Notes: generated from the letters alone by a model not told the origin. DNA of 64,000 bases from Lagierella sp. (GCF_029983815.1 NZ_JASBYU010000007.1:1-64000), one strand, 5' to 3'; shown: positions 36,857-46,801, numbered from the stretch's first letter. Program-made: numbers and translations.

Positions 36857-37738
36857 ATGGTTAAATTATATAGATATATAAACGAAAAAGAGACGTTGAG
36901 TTTTTTTATAATCAACTCCACTGACCTAGTTGAGGAAATGAGAAAAATTCATAATACATCTACCACGGCAACTGCCGCATTGGGAAGACTTTCCACAATG
37001 GCAGCATTAATGGGATCTGAAATAAAAAATGATAAGGAAAAGATAATACTAAAGATTAAGGGAGACGGACCAGCGGGACTTCTTATCTCTGAAATCAATA
37101 AAAACGGGGATATTAGGTCTTTTATCCAAAACCCACATATTGATATACCTTCTGTACCAAATAAGCCTAAGCTGGACGTTGGAGGCTTTGTAGGGCATAA
37201 TGGAAACCTTGTAGTCATAAGGGATTTTGGTTTTGGTGAACCCTATAGTGGTCATACTGAGTTAGTGAGTGGTGAGATTGCTGAAGATTTTGCAAAATAC
37301 TTCTATACTTCACATCAGCTCCCTACAGTTGTAAGTTTGGGAGTACTGGTAGATGTAGATTATTCAGTTAAATCTGCAGGAGGATTGTTTATTCAGGCAT
37401 TACCTAATTGTTCAGAAGAAGATTTAAATAAATTGGAAGAGTCTTTAAAAGAGTTTCCACCAATTAGTTCCCTTTTTGTGGATTATGATAATCCTGAAAA
37501 AGTTATAAATAAGTATTTTAGTGATTTTAAGCCAAAGCTTTTAGGAATTGACAATAGACAGTATAAATGTAGTTGTAATCGTGATAAAATAGAAAAATTG
37601 ATTGTGTCACTGGGAGAAAAAGAAACATCCGAGATACTTCAAGAAGAGGGACAGATCGAGATAAAGTGCAGTTACTGCAATGAAAAGTACGTTTTTTCAA
37701 AAGAAGAAGTAGACAATATCTTTGATAAAAGAAATTAA
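36857..37738 (+). CDS. hslO: Redox-regulated chaperone Hsp33
   Basis: A 293-residue holdase. The N-terminal domain carries VRIKGDGPxG-like and GYVGHNGNL-like family blocks (KGDGPAGLL, VGGFVGHNGNLVVIRD). The C-terminal zinc switch has CSC (in YKCSCNRD) and CSYC, the four cysteines that form disulfides on oxidative stress and activate the chaperone. AAAGGAA precedes the ATG. A convergent tRNA follows on the other strand. Confidence 0.95.
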   Translation: MVKLYRYINEKETLSFFIINSTDLVEEMRKIHNTSTTATAALGRLSTMAALMGSEIKNDKEKIILKIKGDGPAGLLISEINKNGDIRSFIQNPHIDIPSVPNKPKLDVGGFVGHNGNLVVIRDFGFGEPYSGHTELVSGEIAEDFAKYFYTSHQLPTVVSLGVLVDVDYSVKSAGGLFIQALPNCSEEDLNKLEESLKEFPPISSLFVDYDNPEKVINKYFSDFKPKLLGIDNRQYKCSCNRDKIEKLIVSLGEKETSEILQEEGQIEIKCSYCNEKYVFSKEEVDNIFDKRN

Positions 37739-37745
37739 TATGATA

Positions 37746-37821
37746 TGGTGCACCAGAGAGGAGTCGAACCCCCAACACACGGTTCCGAAGACCGTTGCTC
37801 TATCCATTGAGCTACTGGTGC
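37746..37821 (-). tRNA. tRNA-Arg (UCG)
   Basis: A complete tRNA on the minus strand. The acceptor GCACCAG (37821-37815) pairs with CTGGTGC (37756-37750), with discriminator A and an encoded CCA ending at 37746. The anticodon stem ACGGT/ACCGT encloses CTTCGGA, giving anticodon TCG, and the T-loop is TTCGACT. It decodes CGA and related CGN codons, which are uncommon in these AGA-rich genes. Confidence 0.95.
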
Positions 37822-37855
37822 ATATATAAGTCATTTTAGCATAAATTAAATAAAA

Positions 37856-37883
37856 TTACATTAGCTTACATCTATGTTATAAT
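37856..37883 (+). promoter_or_regulatory. Putative promoter of the small membrane protein gene
   Basis: TTACAT (37856-37861) and a perfect TATAAT (37878-37883) are 16 bases apart, 28 bases before the ATG at 37911. Confidence 0.4.
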
Positions 37884-37910
37884 TATTTTAGGTTAACCAA
37901 AGGAGTAATT

Positions 37911-38225
37911 ATGAGAACGATAGTAGAAATGATAAATGAGAATATGGATAAGGTAATAAAAGTTCCCATGTTCTGTGTGTTTTCAATGATAATAGTATTT
38001 ATCGTATTCTTTTTCATTAAAAAAGAGGGAATAGTTAAGTACCTGTTTGGATTACTGCTATTAGCAGCTGCCATGGTAACTTTTATAATAGCAATTACAA
38101 ATCTAACGGATCCTGTTGCGCTGTCCATGCTTGAATATTTCGTATTATCTTTAGCATGTGGGGTAATTTCCCTATGTACGGCCTGGTTTTTAGATATATT
38201 CTTTGTAAAGAAAAAGAAAAGATAA
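37911..38225 (+). CDS. Small membrane protein of unknown function, 104 residues
   Basis: I do not recognise this protein. Three hydrophobic segments are visible (about 18-36, 42-62 and 74-97), with a short charged N terminus and a basic tail KKKKR, which predicts a cytoplasmic C terminus. AAAGGAG is well spaced before the ATG. It is a single-gene unit between the divergently read tRNA-Arg and a strong two-way terminator. Confidence 0.75.
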   Translation: MRTIVEMINENMDKVIKVPMFCVFSMIIVFIVFFFIKKEGIVKYLFGLLLLAAAMVTFIIAITNLTDPVALSMLEYFVLSLACGVISLCTAWFLDIFFVKKKKR

Positions 38226-38274
38226 ATTTAATGAAATTGAAATTAAAAATATATTGGATAAGGCCCTAATTAAG

Positions 38275-38315
38275 AAAAAGACCCCTAAATCTCATCGGAT
38301 TTATAGGGTCTTTTT
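38275..38315. terminator. Two-way terminator between converging genes
   Basis: AAAAAGACCC (38275-38284) pairs with GGGTCTTTTT (38306-38315). The stem continues with TAAATC/GATTTA, leaving a small internal asymmetry. The A and T flanks serve both strands, ending the small membrane protein gene and the helicase gene. Confidence 0.88.
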
Positions 38316-38351
38316 AAAATTTACCAAACAGTTTTGAGTTTTATTTAATTG

Positions 38352-40148
38352 TTATCGAGTATTTTTAATTTCATCTATGAACACAGAAGGCTGTATTTTT
38401 CTACTCATCCTAGCCTTTGGAATCAATAGGGTTAGATGTTTTTTAGCTCTTGTTACTGCTACATAAAATAGTCTACGTTCTTCTTCCATATTGGTATTTT
38501 CCTCGTTATATATTGGAAATTCTCCATCTACTAAATCCGTAATTATCACATGATCATATTCTAAACCCTTTGATTGATGTACAGTGGATATAAATATATT
38601 TGAAGGTTTAGAAATATTTAATAAATCCTTTTTGCCCAGATTTTTTAAAAAGTTTATTATATCTGAAATGTCCTCCATATCCTTAGCTAAATTGATTAAT
38701 ATTTCTTGAATTAAATCCAAAGAGATATTTTCAAAATGCCTTTTTAAGTATTCAATGTAACCAGTGTTTAAAAAAATTTCAGTAAGTTGTCCTTCTAAAT
38801 TACATTTATTTAGCCGGTTTAATGAATTGCTAAACTCAACAAGTAATTCCCTTTGATATGTTGGGATTGTAGAATCCAATAGTATTGTTTTAATAATACC
38901 TTGAGATGTATCGGGAATCATGCTATTTACATAATTTTTAGTAATATAGAGATTTAGTTTGTAGTATATTCTCTTGAAGATTTCCATATTGCAATTTTCC
39001 CTAGATAATTGTATGATATCAGATAAATCTCTTACTATGGAAAATAGAATTTCTGCTTTAAAATTCAATCTTTTGGTATATGGAATTTTATGATTATTTA
39101 AGCAGTTTATAATAGGAATTGCATTTATATTATTTCTGAATAGAATTCCCAGCGTTTCTTCTTCCTTGATTTCGTCTAAATAATTAATTATATATTTGTT
39201 TTGAACTTTTAAATTCTTTACTTTTGCAAGTGTAATAGGTAGTGTTTGGTCACTATTGGATTTAACTTTCTTCTCATATCTATTTTTGTTTTTTTGAATT
39301 AAAAAATCCGATAATCTTACAATATCTTTAGAGGACCTAAAATTTATATTTAGATACATAAGCTTTAGTTGTGGGTATATATTAGGTATCTGAAGTAGAT
39401 AGTTGGGATTTGCTCCTCGAAAGGCATATATGGATTGATCGTCGTCAGCCACAATAAATAAATTGTCTGTAGGCTTGGAGATTTCTTCCAAAATTTTAAA
39501 CTGTATTAATGATGCATCCTGTCCTTCGTCAAGTTGGATATATTTGTAAGAGCGCTTTACTAGCTTAAAGATTTTTTCATCTTTTAACAATATCTGATAT
39601 GCGAAGGTAAGCATATCATCAAAGTCTATTAGGTGATGTATTTTTTTATATTCGTCATATTCTTTCGCTAAGGATGTGAAGAAATTATTTTTTTGATGGG
39701 AATAATCCAACATATTATTCTTAGTGAAGGAATAGTTAGTAAAAAACATGTCTAGGTCTTCCTTTGTAAGGTATCTATTGTGATTTTGAGCAGAAAGCCT
39801 ATTCAGAATGGAATATTTATTAAATTCATTACTGCCTTCAACTAGGCGGAAATTTAATTTATATTCCTTGGCAAACATTCTAATTATGCTATAGCAGAAG
39901 GCGTGAATAGTTGAAAAAATTGGATTTATATCACAACCCATATTTTTGAATCTATTTTTCATATCCACAGCTTGAGTTTTAGAAAAAGTTAAGTTTAATA
40001 TTTGATTATCCTTAACATTACAGGTATTATTTAAGTAAATGATTCTGTTTAATAAAACTGTGGTTTTGCCAGAACCGGGAACTGCTAAGACCAAAGCAGG
40101 ACCTTCGTTGTGCTTTATGGCAATTTCTTGTTGTTTTGATATTTGCAT
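38352..40148 (-). CDS. UvrD/PcrA-like superfamily 1A helicase
   Basis: A 598-residue ATP-dependent 3'-5' DNA helicase. Motifs in order: AVPGSGKTT (I), IQLDEGQDAS (II), ADDDQSIYAFRGANP (III), LNINFRSS (IV), STVHQSKGLEYDHVII (V) and FYVAVTRAKKHL (VI). At about 600 residues it is shorter than PcrA or UvrD (about 720), with a reduced 2B region and no long C-terminal tail. That points to an accessory helicase rather than the main PcrA. GGTGA precedes the ATG on the minus strand. Confidence 0.88.
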   Translation of the reverse strand: MQISKQQEIAIKHNEGPALVLAVPGSGKTTVLLNRIIYLNNTCNVKDNQILNLTFSKTQAVDMKNRFKNMGCDINPIFSTIHAFCYSIIRMFAKEYKLNFRLVEGSNEFNKYSILNRLSAQNHNRYLTKEDLDMFFTNYSFTKNNMLDYSHQKNNFFTSLAKEYDEYKKIHHLIDFDDMLTFAYQILLKDEKIFKLVKRSYKYIQLDEGQDASLIQFKILEEISKPTDNLFIVADDDQSIYAFRGANPNYLLQIPNIYPQLKLMYLNINFRSSKDIVRLSDFLIQKNKNRYEKKVKSNSDQTLPITLAKVKNLKVQNKYIINYLDEIKEEETLGILFRNNINAIPIINCLNNHKIPYTKRLNFKAEILFSIVRDLSDIIQLSRENCNMEIFKRIYYKLNLYITKNYVNSMIPDTSQGIIKTILLDSTIPTYQRELLVEFSNSLNRLNKCNLEGQLTEIFLNTGYIEYLKRHFENISLDLIQEILINLAKDMEDISDIINFLKNLGKKDLLNISKPSNIFISTVHQSKGLEYDHVIITDLVDGEFPIYNEENTNMEEERRLFYVAVTRAKKHLTLLIPKARMSRKIQPSVFIDEIKNTR

Positions 40149-40200
40149 ATAATCACCATAGTTGATTATAACAGATACTATAAATTTTTATGGAGGAATT

Positions 40201-40995
40201 ATGGAATTAAAAGAATTTTTAGAAAAAAGAAAATCCTGCAGGACTTATGAAGACAGGGAATTATCTAACTCTACTCTATTAAAGGTTAGACAACTTTTGG
40301 ATAAGGTAAATGAAAAGGCTAAAGTTTATAACGTGGAATTTAAACTATATGGCAGTTCTATATTCGAAGCATTGGATGGAATAGGCGGATATGCTGGAGT
40401 AATGATCAAGTCGCCTAACTATATCTCAATGAATTATAAATCTAAGGACAAAGAGACCTTAATTTACGGTGCATATTATCTAGAAGAAATTGTAGGAGAA
40501 TTGGCAAAATTAGACCTAGGTTCATGTTGGATAACGCTTTTCTCCATGGATAAAGAAATTAAATCCAAGACTTTTGGAACTAATGATGAAATAGATTTTA
40601 TTTTAGCATTTGGATATCCGGCAGGCAAACCTGCTTTTGAACTAGATACTTATTCCAGCAGATTGGGAATTGAAGACTTTGTATTTTTCAATGACTTTGA
40701 CACACCTGCAACGGTAGAGCAGTTATATAGTTATGGTCTTGATGAGATTTTTTACTATATAAAGAACGCTCCTTCTGCTTATAATAAACAACCTTGGAGA
40801 TTTTTAATAAAGGGAGAACATATATATCTTTATATTGAAGATTTCCATGGAGATGCCAACCTTACAGATTCTGGAATTGTAATGTATTACTATGTAAAAA
40901 TGGCAGAGATATCCAATATAAAGGCTACTTGGCATCTTGATGATGCGCCAGAAATTCAAACAGATTACAAATATATCGGACGTACTAACTTTTAG
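40201..40995 (+). CDS. Nitroreductase-fold protein (TM1586-like)
   Basis: A 264-residue FMN-dependent nitroreductase-fold protein. The N-terminal FLEKRKSCRTYEDREL is typical, and the internally repeated layout (a second half with YIKNAPSAYNKQPWRFLIKG) matches the putative TM nitroreductase family, in which one chain mimics the usual dimer. The substrate is unknown. TGGAGGAATT selects ATG 40201 over an upstream in-frame start at 40162. A TPR gene follows by 11 bases. Confidence 0.85.
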   Translation: MELKEFLEKRKSCRTYEDRELSNSTLLKVRQLLDKVNEKAKVYNVEFKLYGSSIFEALDGIGGYAGVMIKSPNYISMNYKSKDKETLIYGAYYLEEIVGELAKLDLGSCWITLFSMDKEIKSKTFGTNDEIDFILAFGYPAGKPAFELDTYSSRLGIEDFVFFNDFDTPATVEQLYSYGLDEIFYYIKNAPSAYNKQPWRFLIKGEHIYLYIEDFHGDANLTDSGIVMYYYVKMAEISNIKATWHLDDAPEIQTDYKYIGRTNF

Positions 40996-41006
40996 TTATT
41001 TGTGAG

Positions 41007-41954
41007 ATGGACAGATACAGACGAAGTAATAACTATTTAAATTTAGCTAAAAACTTTTATCTAGAAGGGGATTACAAAAAAGCTATAGAATTTCTAAATA
41101 GGGCCTTGAAATTTGAAAACACAGAGGAAAAATATATAGAAATATATTTGGATGCAGCCCAAATATATTTTGAATTAAAGCAATACTACTTCGCTATTAA
41201 GACCTATAATTTAATAATTCGTCAGTATGGTGATATTGTTCAAGCTTATTACGGAATTGGAGTTATGTATGATTTCTTGAATGAATTTAAGCTTGCAGAA
41301 AAATATTACAGGAAATCTATTAGTATTGATGGGAATTTTAGAGAAGGGTTTTTCTTCCTATCAGATCTATATGATAGAAATGGTTTTGTAGAAAAGGCGA
41401 AAATTTATTATAAAAAAACCATAGAGAAGTTTCCAAAAGATTTCATGGCCCTTAACAATTTAGGAAGCATTTACGAAACAGAAGGTGACTACAAGAAAGC
41501 ACTTTATTATTTTAAAAAATCTGTAGACATAAATCCCGAATATTTCCGGTCTACCTTTAATTTAGGAATTGCGTTTGAGAGGTTAAATAAACTCAAAGAA
41601 GCCGAAAAATACTACTTTAAAGCTTTAAAATTAAACGAAAAACACCAAGACATATATCTAAATTTATCAGCTTTATACATTGGAGAAAAAAGATTAATTG
41701 AGAGTCTTAATATTTTAACCAAAGGAATTAATAAAGTTGAAAACAATTATAAATTATTGTATAATAGAGCTTGTATCTATATCAAATTAGGGGACGAAAA
41801 GAGAAGCTTTGAGGACTTGAGAAAAGCCATAAAAATTAATCCTGAACTTATAGATTTTTTGAAGAAAGATGAGGATTTTAAGGATTATAGAGATCACCCT
41901 ATTTATTTAGATATAATCTGTGATAAAGGTGTTGATGGGAATGAAAAGTATTAA
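41007..41954 (+). CDS. TPR-repeat protein
   Basis: A 315-residue protein built almost wholly of tetratricopeptide repeats, about eight, seen in units such as GDYKKAIEFLNRALKFE, GDYKKALYYFKKSVDINPEY and LNKLKEAEKYYFKALKLNEK. There is no signal peptide or second domain, so it is a cytoplasmic scaffold with unknown partners. The modA start lies inside its 3' end. Confidence 0.85.
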   Translation: MDRYRRSNNYLNLAKNFYLEGDYKKAIEFLNRALKFENTEEKYIEIYLDAAQIYFELKQYYFAIKTYNLIIRQYGDIVQAYYGIGVMYDFLNEFKLAEKYYRKSISIDGNFREGFFFLSDLYDRNGFVEKAKIYYKKTIEKFPKDFMALNNLGSIYETEGDYKKALYYFKKSVDINPEYFRSTFNLGIAFERLNKLKEAEKYYFKALKLNEKHQDIYLNLSALYIGEKRLIESLNILTKGINKVENNYKLLYNRACIYIKLGDEKRSFEDLRKAIKINPELIDFLKKDEDFKDYRDHPIYLDIICDKGVDGNEKY

Positions 41955-42744
41955 GAAAATTATTTTAAGCATGATATGTTTGTCGTTGGTTATTTTAAGT
42001 GTTTCATGCAAGAACAAAGATGGAAAGACCAATACGAGTGAAGCCTCTAAAGTAGAAAATAATGAATTACTTATAGGAGCGGCAGCAAGCTTAACGGATG
42101 CGTTCAATGAAATAAAACCTATTTTTGAAGAAAAAGAAAACTGTAAATTAAATTTTAACTTTGCGGCTAGTGGTACATTACAAAAACAGGTAGAGGAAGA
42201 TGGGGGATTGGACGTTTTTGTATCCGCCAGTGAAGATAAGATGAATAAACTAATAGAACAGGACTTAATTATTAAGGATACGGTATTTCCTGTTTTAAAG
42301 AATGGTCTTGTACTTATAACAAATAAAGATATGAAAGAAAGTATCAATATGGAAAATTTTGTTGATATTTCTAACAAAATAGCAATAGGACAACCGGATG
42401 TTGTACCGGCTGGACAATATGCAAAACAAACCTTAGAAAATAAAGATATTTGGGATAAAGTTGAAGGCAAGCTAGTATTTGCAAAGGATGTTAGAGCTGT
42501 TCTTGCCTATGTTTCCTCAGGGGAATGTGAGGCTGGATTCGTATACAAATCCGATGCTATCATAGATGAAAATGTGAAAATAGCTGAAGAGGTTGGCGAA
42601 GATTTACATGATCCAATCGTATATCCTGGAGGAGTGGTAAAATCTAGTAAAGCTGTGAAACTTTCTCAAAAATTCTTAGATTTCTTAAAAGAGGATGAAT
42701 CAAAGGAAATTCTTAAAAAGTATGGTTTTTTAGTAAATGATTAA
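41941..42744 (+). CDS. modA: Molybdate ABC transporter substrate-binding lipoprotein
   Basis: A 267-residue lipoprotein. A signal peptide ends at Cys23 in LSVSC. The ModA features AAASLTDAFNEI, FNFAASGTLQKQVEEDGGLDVFVSAS and PVVYPGGVV-like IVYPGGVV are clear. It captures molybdate or tungstate outside the membrane. ATG 41941 is favoured by AAAGGTG nine bases upstream. Together with modB and modC it forms a compact overlapping operon. Confidence 0.95.
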   Translation: MKSIKKIILSMICLSLVILSVSCKNKDGKTNTSEASKVENNELLIGAAASLTDAFNEIKPIFEEKENCKLNFNFAASGTLQKQVEEDGGLDVFVSASEDKMNKLIEQDLIIKDTVFPVLKNGLVLITNKDMKESINMENFVDISNKIAIGQPDVVPAGQYAKQTLENKDIWDKVEGKLVFAKDVRAVLAYVSSGECEAGFVYKSDAIIDENVKIAEEVGEDLHDPIVYPGGVVKSSKAVKLSQKFLDFLKEDESKEILKKYGFLVND

Positions 42745-43411
42745 TACGGATATATTAAGTCCAATACTATTATCATTAAAGATAGCTCTAATATCCACAT
42801 CTGTAACTTTGATTTTAGGGCTTGTATTGGCTCATATATTTACAAAATATGATTTTGTTTTTAAGGATGCCATTGAAGTGTTATTGACATTGCCAATGAC
42901 TTTGCCTCCTACCATAGTAGGATATTTATTGTTACTAGTTTTTGGAAGGAAAGGTCCTATCGGCAGTGTGCTAAACAATGTCTTTGGTATCAATATAATT
43001 TTCACTTGGATTGCAGGTTGTGTAGCAGCTGTAGTTGTGTCGTTACCTCTAATGTACCAAAGTATTAAATCATCATTTATGAGTATTGACCCAATTTATG
43101 AAAAGGCTGCTAGGACTTTGGGGAAGAATGAATGGGAAATTTTCTTTAAAATTACTCTACCTCTTGCTTTACCTGGTATAATAAGTGGAGTGGTGTTAAG
43201 TTTTTCCAGAGCAATTGGAGAATTTGGAGCAACTTTGATGATTGCTGGAAATATTCCTGGAAAGACAGAGACGATTCCACTTGCAATATACTATGCTGTG
43301 GAAAGCAATAATAGGCCAAAGGCCAATCTGTTGATGGGCATAGTTATAGGATTTAGTTTTATAAATATCTTATTGCTTAACAAGTGGCTAAAGAAGAAGA
43401 AGGTAAATTGA
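42737..43411 (+). CDS. modB: Molybdate ABC transporter permease
   Basis: A 224-residue permease with five or six membrane helices. The signatures TLPMTLPPTIVGYLLLL and the EAA loop (AARTLGKNEWEIFFKITLPLALPGI), which contacts the ATPase, are present, and RAIGEFGATLMIAGNIPG is diagnostic for ModB. It overlaps modA by 8 bases and shares TGATG with modC. Confidence 0.96.
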   Translation: MINTDILSPILLSLKIALISTSVTLILGLVLAHIFTKYDFVFKDAIEVLLTLPMTLPPTIVGYLLLLVFGRKGPIGSVLNNVFGINIIFTWIAGCVAAVVVSLPLMYQSIKSSFMSIDPIYEKAARTLGKNEWEIFFKITLPLALPGIISGVVLSFSRAIGEFGATLMIAGNIPGKTETIPLAIYYAVESNNRPKANLLMGIVIGFSFINILLLNKWLKKKKVN

Positions 43412-44031
43412 TGTTTTTTGTAGATTTAAAAAAAGAACTAGAATTATTTCAGCTTGAGGTAAAATTTGAAATAGGAAATGAAATTTTAGGTATCCAAGGC
43501 CCTTCGGGAAGTGGGAAGACCACTATTTTGAACTTGATTTCGGGACTTATAAAAGGAGATAGTACTGAAATAACTATTGACGATTTGATTTTGGAATCTA
43601 CAGACAAATGTATATATTTACCAACTAGAGAGAGAAATATCGGATATATGTTTCAAAATTATGCCCTATTTCCTCATTATAATGTAATGGATAATATAAA
43701 ATTCGGTATGAAGGATAAGGATTTATATTTAGAATTGATTAAAATGTTACAGTTGGAAAAATTACTTAAGAGATACCCCTCTGAAATTTCAGGAGGGGAA
43801 AAGCAAAGAGTTGCTCTGGCTAGAACTTTAGTAACTACACCTAAAGTTCTTTTGATGGACGAACCTTTCTCTGCCTTAGATTTAGATTTAAGGAGAGATT
43901 TGTATAAAAATTTTAGGCAATTGATTAAAACTTTAAACATTCCTGTTATCTTAATTACACATGATAATGAGGAGGCAAGTATACTTGCTGATAAAATTAT
44001 CCATATCAATAAAGGGAAAATAACAGCCTGA
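43411..44031 (+). CDS. modC: Short molybdate ABC transporter ATPase without MOP/TOBE domain
   Basis: A 206-residue ABC ATPase with Walker A GPSGSGKTT, Q-loop YMFQNYALFPH, signature ISGGEKQRVALART, Walker B VLLMDEPFSALD and the switch histidine in LITHDNEEA. Classical ModC is about 350 residues, with a C-terminal MOP domain that senses molybdate; here the protein ends just after the ATPase. The end looks native, because the last codons form the stem of a terminator. ATG 43411 overlaps the modB stop. Confidence 0.92.
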   Translation: MFFVDLKKELELFQLEVKFEIGNEILGIQGPSGSGKTTILNLISGLIKGDSTEITIDDLILESTDKCIYLPTRERNIGYMFQNYALFPHYNVMDNIKFGMKDKDLYLELIKMLQLEKLLKRYPSEISGGEKQRVALARTLVTTPKVLLMDEPFSALDLDLRRDLYKNFRQLIKTLNIPVILITHDNEEASILADKIIHINKGKITA

Positions 44032-44045
44032 GGGCTGTTATTTTT
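44018..44045 (+). terminator. Terminator overlapping the modC stop codon
   Basis: AAATAACAGCC (44018-44028) pairs perfectly with GGCTGTTATTT (44033-44043) around TGAG, then more T. The modC stop TGA occupies the loop at 44029-44031, so coding sequence and terminator are fused. Confidence 0.88.
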
Positions 44046-44093
44046 AAGATGGGTATAAGGTATATAGTAATCATGGTATTACAGGAGGACATT

Positions 44094-46244
44094 ATGAAAA
44101 TTAAAGAAAAGATATTAGACTATATTTCATCTAAGGACTATACGCCAGTTACTTCTGAAGAGCTTTGTATGATTTTTGATATTGAGCCAAAGTACAGAAG
44201 AGACTTCGTTAAGGTCCTAAATGAATTGGAAAAAGAGGGTCATGTTTTAAAAACCAGTAAAGGTAAATATTTACTTCCTTCTTCTGAAAATGCATTTAAA
44301 GGTACTCTTCAAGGAAATAAAGCAGGTTTTGCCTATTTTATTGAAGAACACGGAATAATAGATGATGTATATATATCAAAAAGTGATTTAAATGGAGCTG
44401 GACATCTTGATATTGTGCTTATAAGAGTCACTAAAAAAGCTCGTGGAGATAAAAAGGCCGAGGGCGAAGTCTTAAAGATTATTCAAAAAAACAATAAGCC
44501 CATTATAGGAACTTATGTCCACGGTAAAAACTTCGGATTTGTAATTCCTGATGATACTAGGTACGGATTTGATTTATTTATCAGTAAAGGGGACAGAAAC
44601 GGTGCAAAGACAAATGATAAAGTCGTTGTTAAAGTTAAAGATAAAGCACCAAAGGGAAAGAACCCTGAAGGCATTGTTACTAATATAATAGGAAATATCA
44701 ACGAAAAGGGAGTAGATATAACTTCGGTGGCAATGGAATTCAATTTGCCATTTGAGTTTTCAAATAAAGTATTAAATAGGGCAAGGGAAATTGAAAATGA
44801 GGTTTCTCCTCATGAAATCGAAGAAAGAACGGATTTTAGAGAACTTTTTACAGTTACAATTGATGGAGCTACTGCTAAGGACTTCGATGATGCCATTTCA
44901 ATAGATAGAAAAGATGACAATTACATCCTATACGTCCATATTGCAGATGTGGCTCATTATGTAACCAAGGGTTCAGCCTTGGATAAGGAGGCCTATAGAC
45001 GTGGTAATTCGGTGTATCTTTTAGACAGGGTTATTCCGATGCTTCCAAAGGAATTATCCAACGGTATCTGTAGTTTAAACCCTGATGTAAATAGACTTGC
45101 CATAACAATAAAAATGGAGATAAATAAACGAGGTAAGGTTGTAGACTACAAGTTTTATGAATCGGTGATACGTTCTGATTATAGGCTGATATATAGTAAT
45201 GTCTCCGACATTATCGAAGGCAAAAATGATATCTATGAAGATCCTATCCTAAATGATAAACTGTCTATTATGACGGAACTATTTGAAATTCTTAGGGAAA
45301 AAAGACAGTTAAGAGGTAGTCTTGATTTTAACTTTACTGACCCTGAAGTAATTCTTGGACATGATGGACGGGCAATAGATATTATTCAAGAAGAGCGTAG
45401 GGTAGCCAATAGAATCATAGAAGAGTTTATGATTGTAACTAACGAGACTGTAGGAAGTCATTTTGGATTTATGGAGGAGCCATTTATATACCGAATACAT
45501 GAGGAACCTTCTGACATAAAAGTTGAAGAGCTAAAAAGAATGATAAAAAAGTTTGGATACTTTATCAAAGGGCAGGATATTCATCCTAAAGATTATCAAT
45601 CCATTTTAAAGGAAGCGGAAGATAAACCGGAGGAGCCACTTGTGTCCATGATGTTACTTAGGTCAATGTCAAAGGCGGAGTATTCTCCTTATCCAGAGAT
45701 GCACTTTGGATTAGCCAGTATGTTTTACACCCATTTTACCTCTCCTATAAGAAGATATCCAGATCTCTTCATTCATAGAATTTTAAAGAATTTTTTGAGA
45801 AATAGACGAAATACTAATAATGTTAATGAATATATGAGATTTCTTGAAAATGTGAGCAAACATTGCTCAATGACTGAAAGAAGAGCTGAAGATGCAGAAA
45901 ATGAAGTGGAAAATATGAAGATGGCCGAATATATGGAACAAAATATTGGCAAGAGATTTGATGGAATAGTATCCGGTTTAACAAAATTTGGTATATTTGT
46001 AAGATTGGATAACGGTGTTGAAGGACTTGTATCCTTTGTACAGATGACTGATGATTTTTATACTTTCAATGAAGATTCTTATATTGTAGTGGGAGATAGT
46101 AGAAATAAGATTTATAGTCTTGGTCAAAAAGTAAGAGTTGAAGTAATCGATGCAAGTAGCATAAAGCGCCAGATAGATTTTAAGTTTGTGAACGGTGATT
46201 TAAGAAATGAATACAAAGCTGTTAGCCAGCAACAAGAAAGCTAG
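44094..46244 (+). CDS. rnr: Ribonuclease R
   Basis: A 716-residue 3'-5' exoribonuclease of the RNB family. An N-terminal winged-helix region, two cold-shock OB domains (about 65-215), the RNB catalytic domain with [13 protein letters not shown], and a C-terminal S1 domain ([23 protein letters not shown]) are seen. It degrades structured RNAs, including messages released by trans-translation. ACAGGAGGAC selects ATG 44094. It overlaps smpB by 38 bases. Confidence 0.96.
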   Translation: MKIKEKILDYISSKDYTPVTSEELCMIFDIEPKYRRDFVKVLNELEKEGHVLKTSKGKYLLPSSENAFKGTLQGNKAGFAYFIEEHGIIDDVYISKSDLNGAGHLDIVLIRVTKKARGDKKAEGEVLKIIQKNNKPIIGTYVHGKNFGFVIPDDTRYGFDLFISKGDRNGAKTNDKVVVKVKDKAPKGKNPEGIVTNIIGNINEKGVDITSVAMEFNLPFEFSNKVLNRAREIENEVSPHEIEERTDFRELFTVTIDGATAKDFDDAISIDRKDDNYILYVHIADVAHYVTKGSALDKEAYRRGNSVYLLDRVIPMLPKELSNGICSLNPDVNRLAITIKMEINKRGKVVDYKFYESVIRSDYRLIYSNVSDIIEGKNDIYEDPILNDKLSIMTELFEILREKRQLRGSLDFNFTDPEVILGHDGRAIDIIQEERRVANRIIEEFMIVTNETVGSHFGFMEEPFIYRIHEEPSDIKVEELKRMIKKFGYFIKGQDIHPKDYQSILKEAEDKPEEPLVSMMLLRSMSKAEYSPYPEMHFGLASMFYTHFTSPIRRYPDLFIHRILKNFLRNRRNTNNVNEYMRFLENVSKHCSMTERRAEDAENEVENMKMAEYMEQNIGKRFDGIVSGLTKFGIFVRLDNGVEGLVSFVQMTDDFYTFNEDSYIVVGDSRNKIYSLGQKVRVEVIDASSIKRQIDFKFVNGDLRNEYKAVSQQQES

Positions 46245-46656
46245 GCATGAATATTTTATAGAACAGGAATATGAGGCAGGAATTGTCTTAAAGGGAACTG
46301 AAGTTAAATCCCTACGACAAAGAAAAGTGTCCATAAAGGAAAGCTTCTGCCAGATTAGAAATGGAGAAGTTTATATTTACGGAATGCATATTAGTCCCTA
46401 TGAACAAGGTAATATTCACAATGTGGATCCTGTTAGAACAAGGAAGTTGCTTCTTCATAGAAGAGAAATTAATAGACTGATTGGAGCGACAAAGGAAAAA
46501 GGATATACCCTAATACCCCTTTCCATATATTTAAAGGATGGACTTGTTAAAATTCAGCTGGGATTAGCTAAAGGTAAAAAAATCCACGATAAAAGACAAA
46601 GTATTGCTAAAAGGGATTCTGAAAGAAGAATACAACAAGCTCTAAGAAGAAAGTAA
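46207..46656 (+). CDS. smpB: SsrA-binding protein SmpB
   Basis: A 149-residue tmRNA partner for rescue of stalled ribosomes. The blocks [29 protein letters not shown], the internal [19 protein letters not shown] and a basic C-terminal tail ([15 protein letters not shown]) are intact. The start lies inside rnr, so the two are translationally coupled. No tmRNA gene follows in the short gap before the terminator. Confidence 0.97.
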   Translation: MNTKLLASNKKARHEYFIEQEYEAGIVLKGTEVKSLRQRKVSIKESFCQIRNGEVYIYGMHISPYEQGNIHNVDPVRTRKLLLHRREINRLIGATKEKGYTLIPLSIYLKDGLVKIQLGLAKGKKIHDKRQSIAKRDSERRIQQALRRK

Positions 46657-46729
46657 CAATTTCAAAGTTTTTTCATAGTACAATAAAAACTTGGAAAAAT
46701 TCGGTTCATAAGTAACTGACATTTAACTA

Positions 46730-46777
46730 AAAAACCTGAAATCCACAGTATCTAAAAACTTAGGATTTCAGGTTTTT
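46730..46777. terminator. Two-way terminator between smpB and rqcH
   Basis: A perfect 15-base stem (46730-46744 with 46763-46777) with A and T runs at the outer ends encloses an 18-base loop. It can end transcription from both sides. Confidence 0.88.
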
Positions 46778-46801
46778 ATCTTCGAACTAGATTCTTAAAT
46801 T

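Noticed and set aside
46657..46801. tmRNA gene next to smpB
   Set aside because: The gap is only 145 bases, mostly a terminator, with no tRNA-like ends or tag reading frame.
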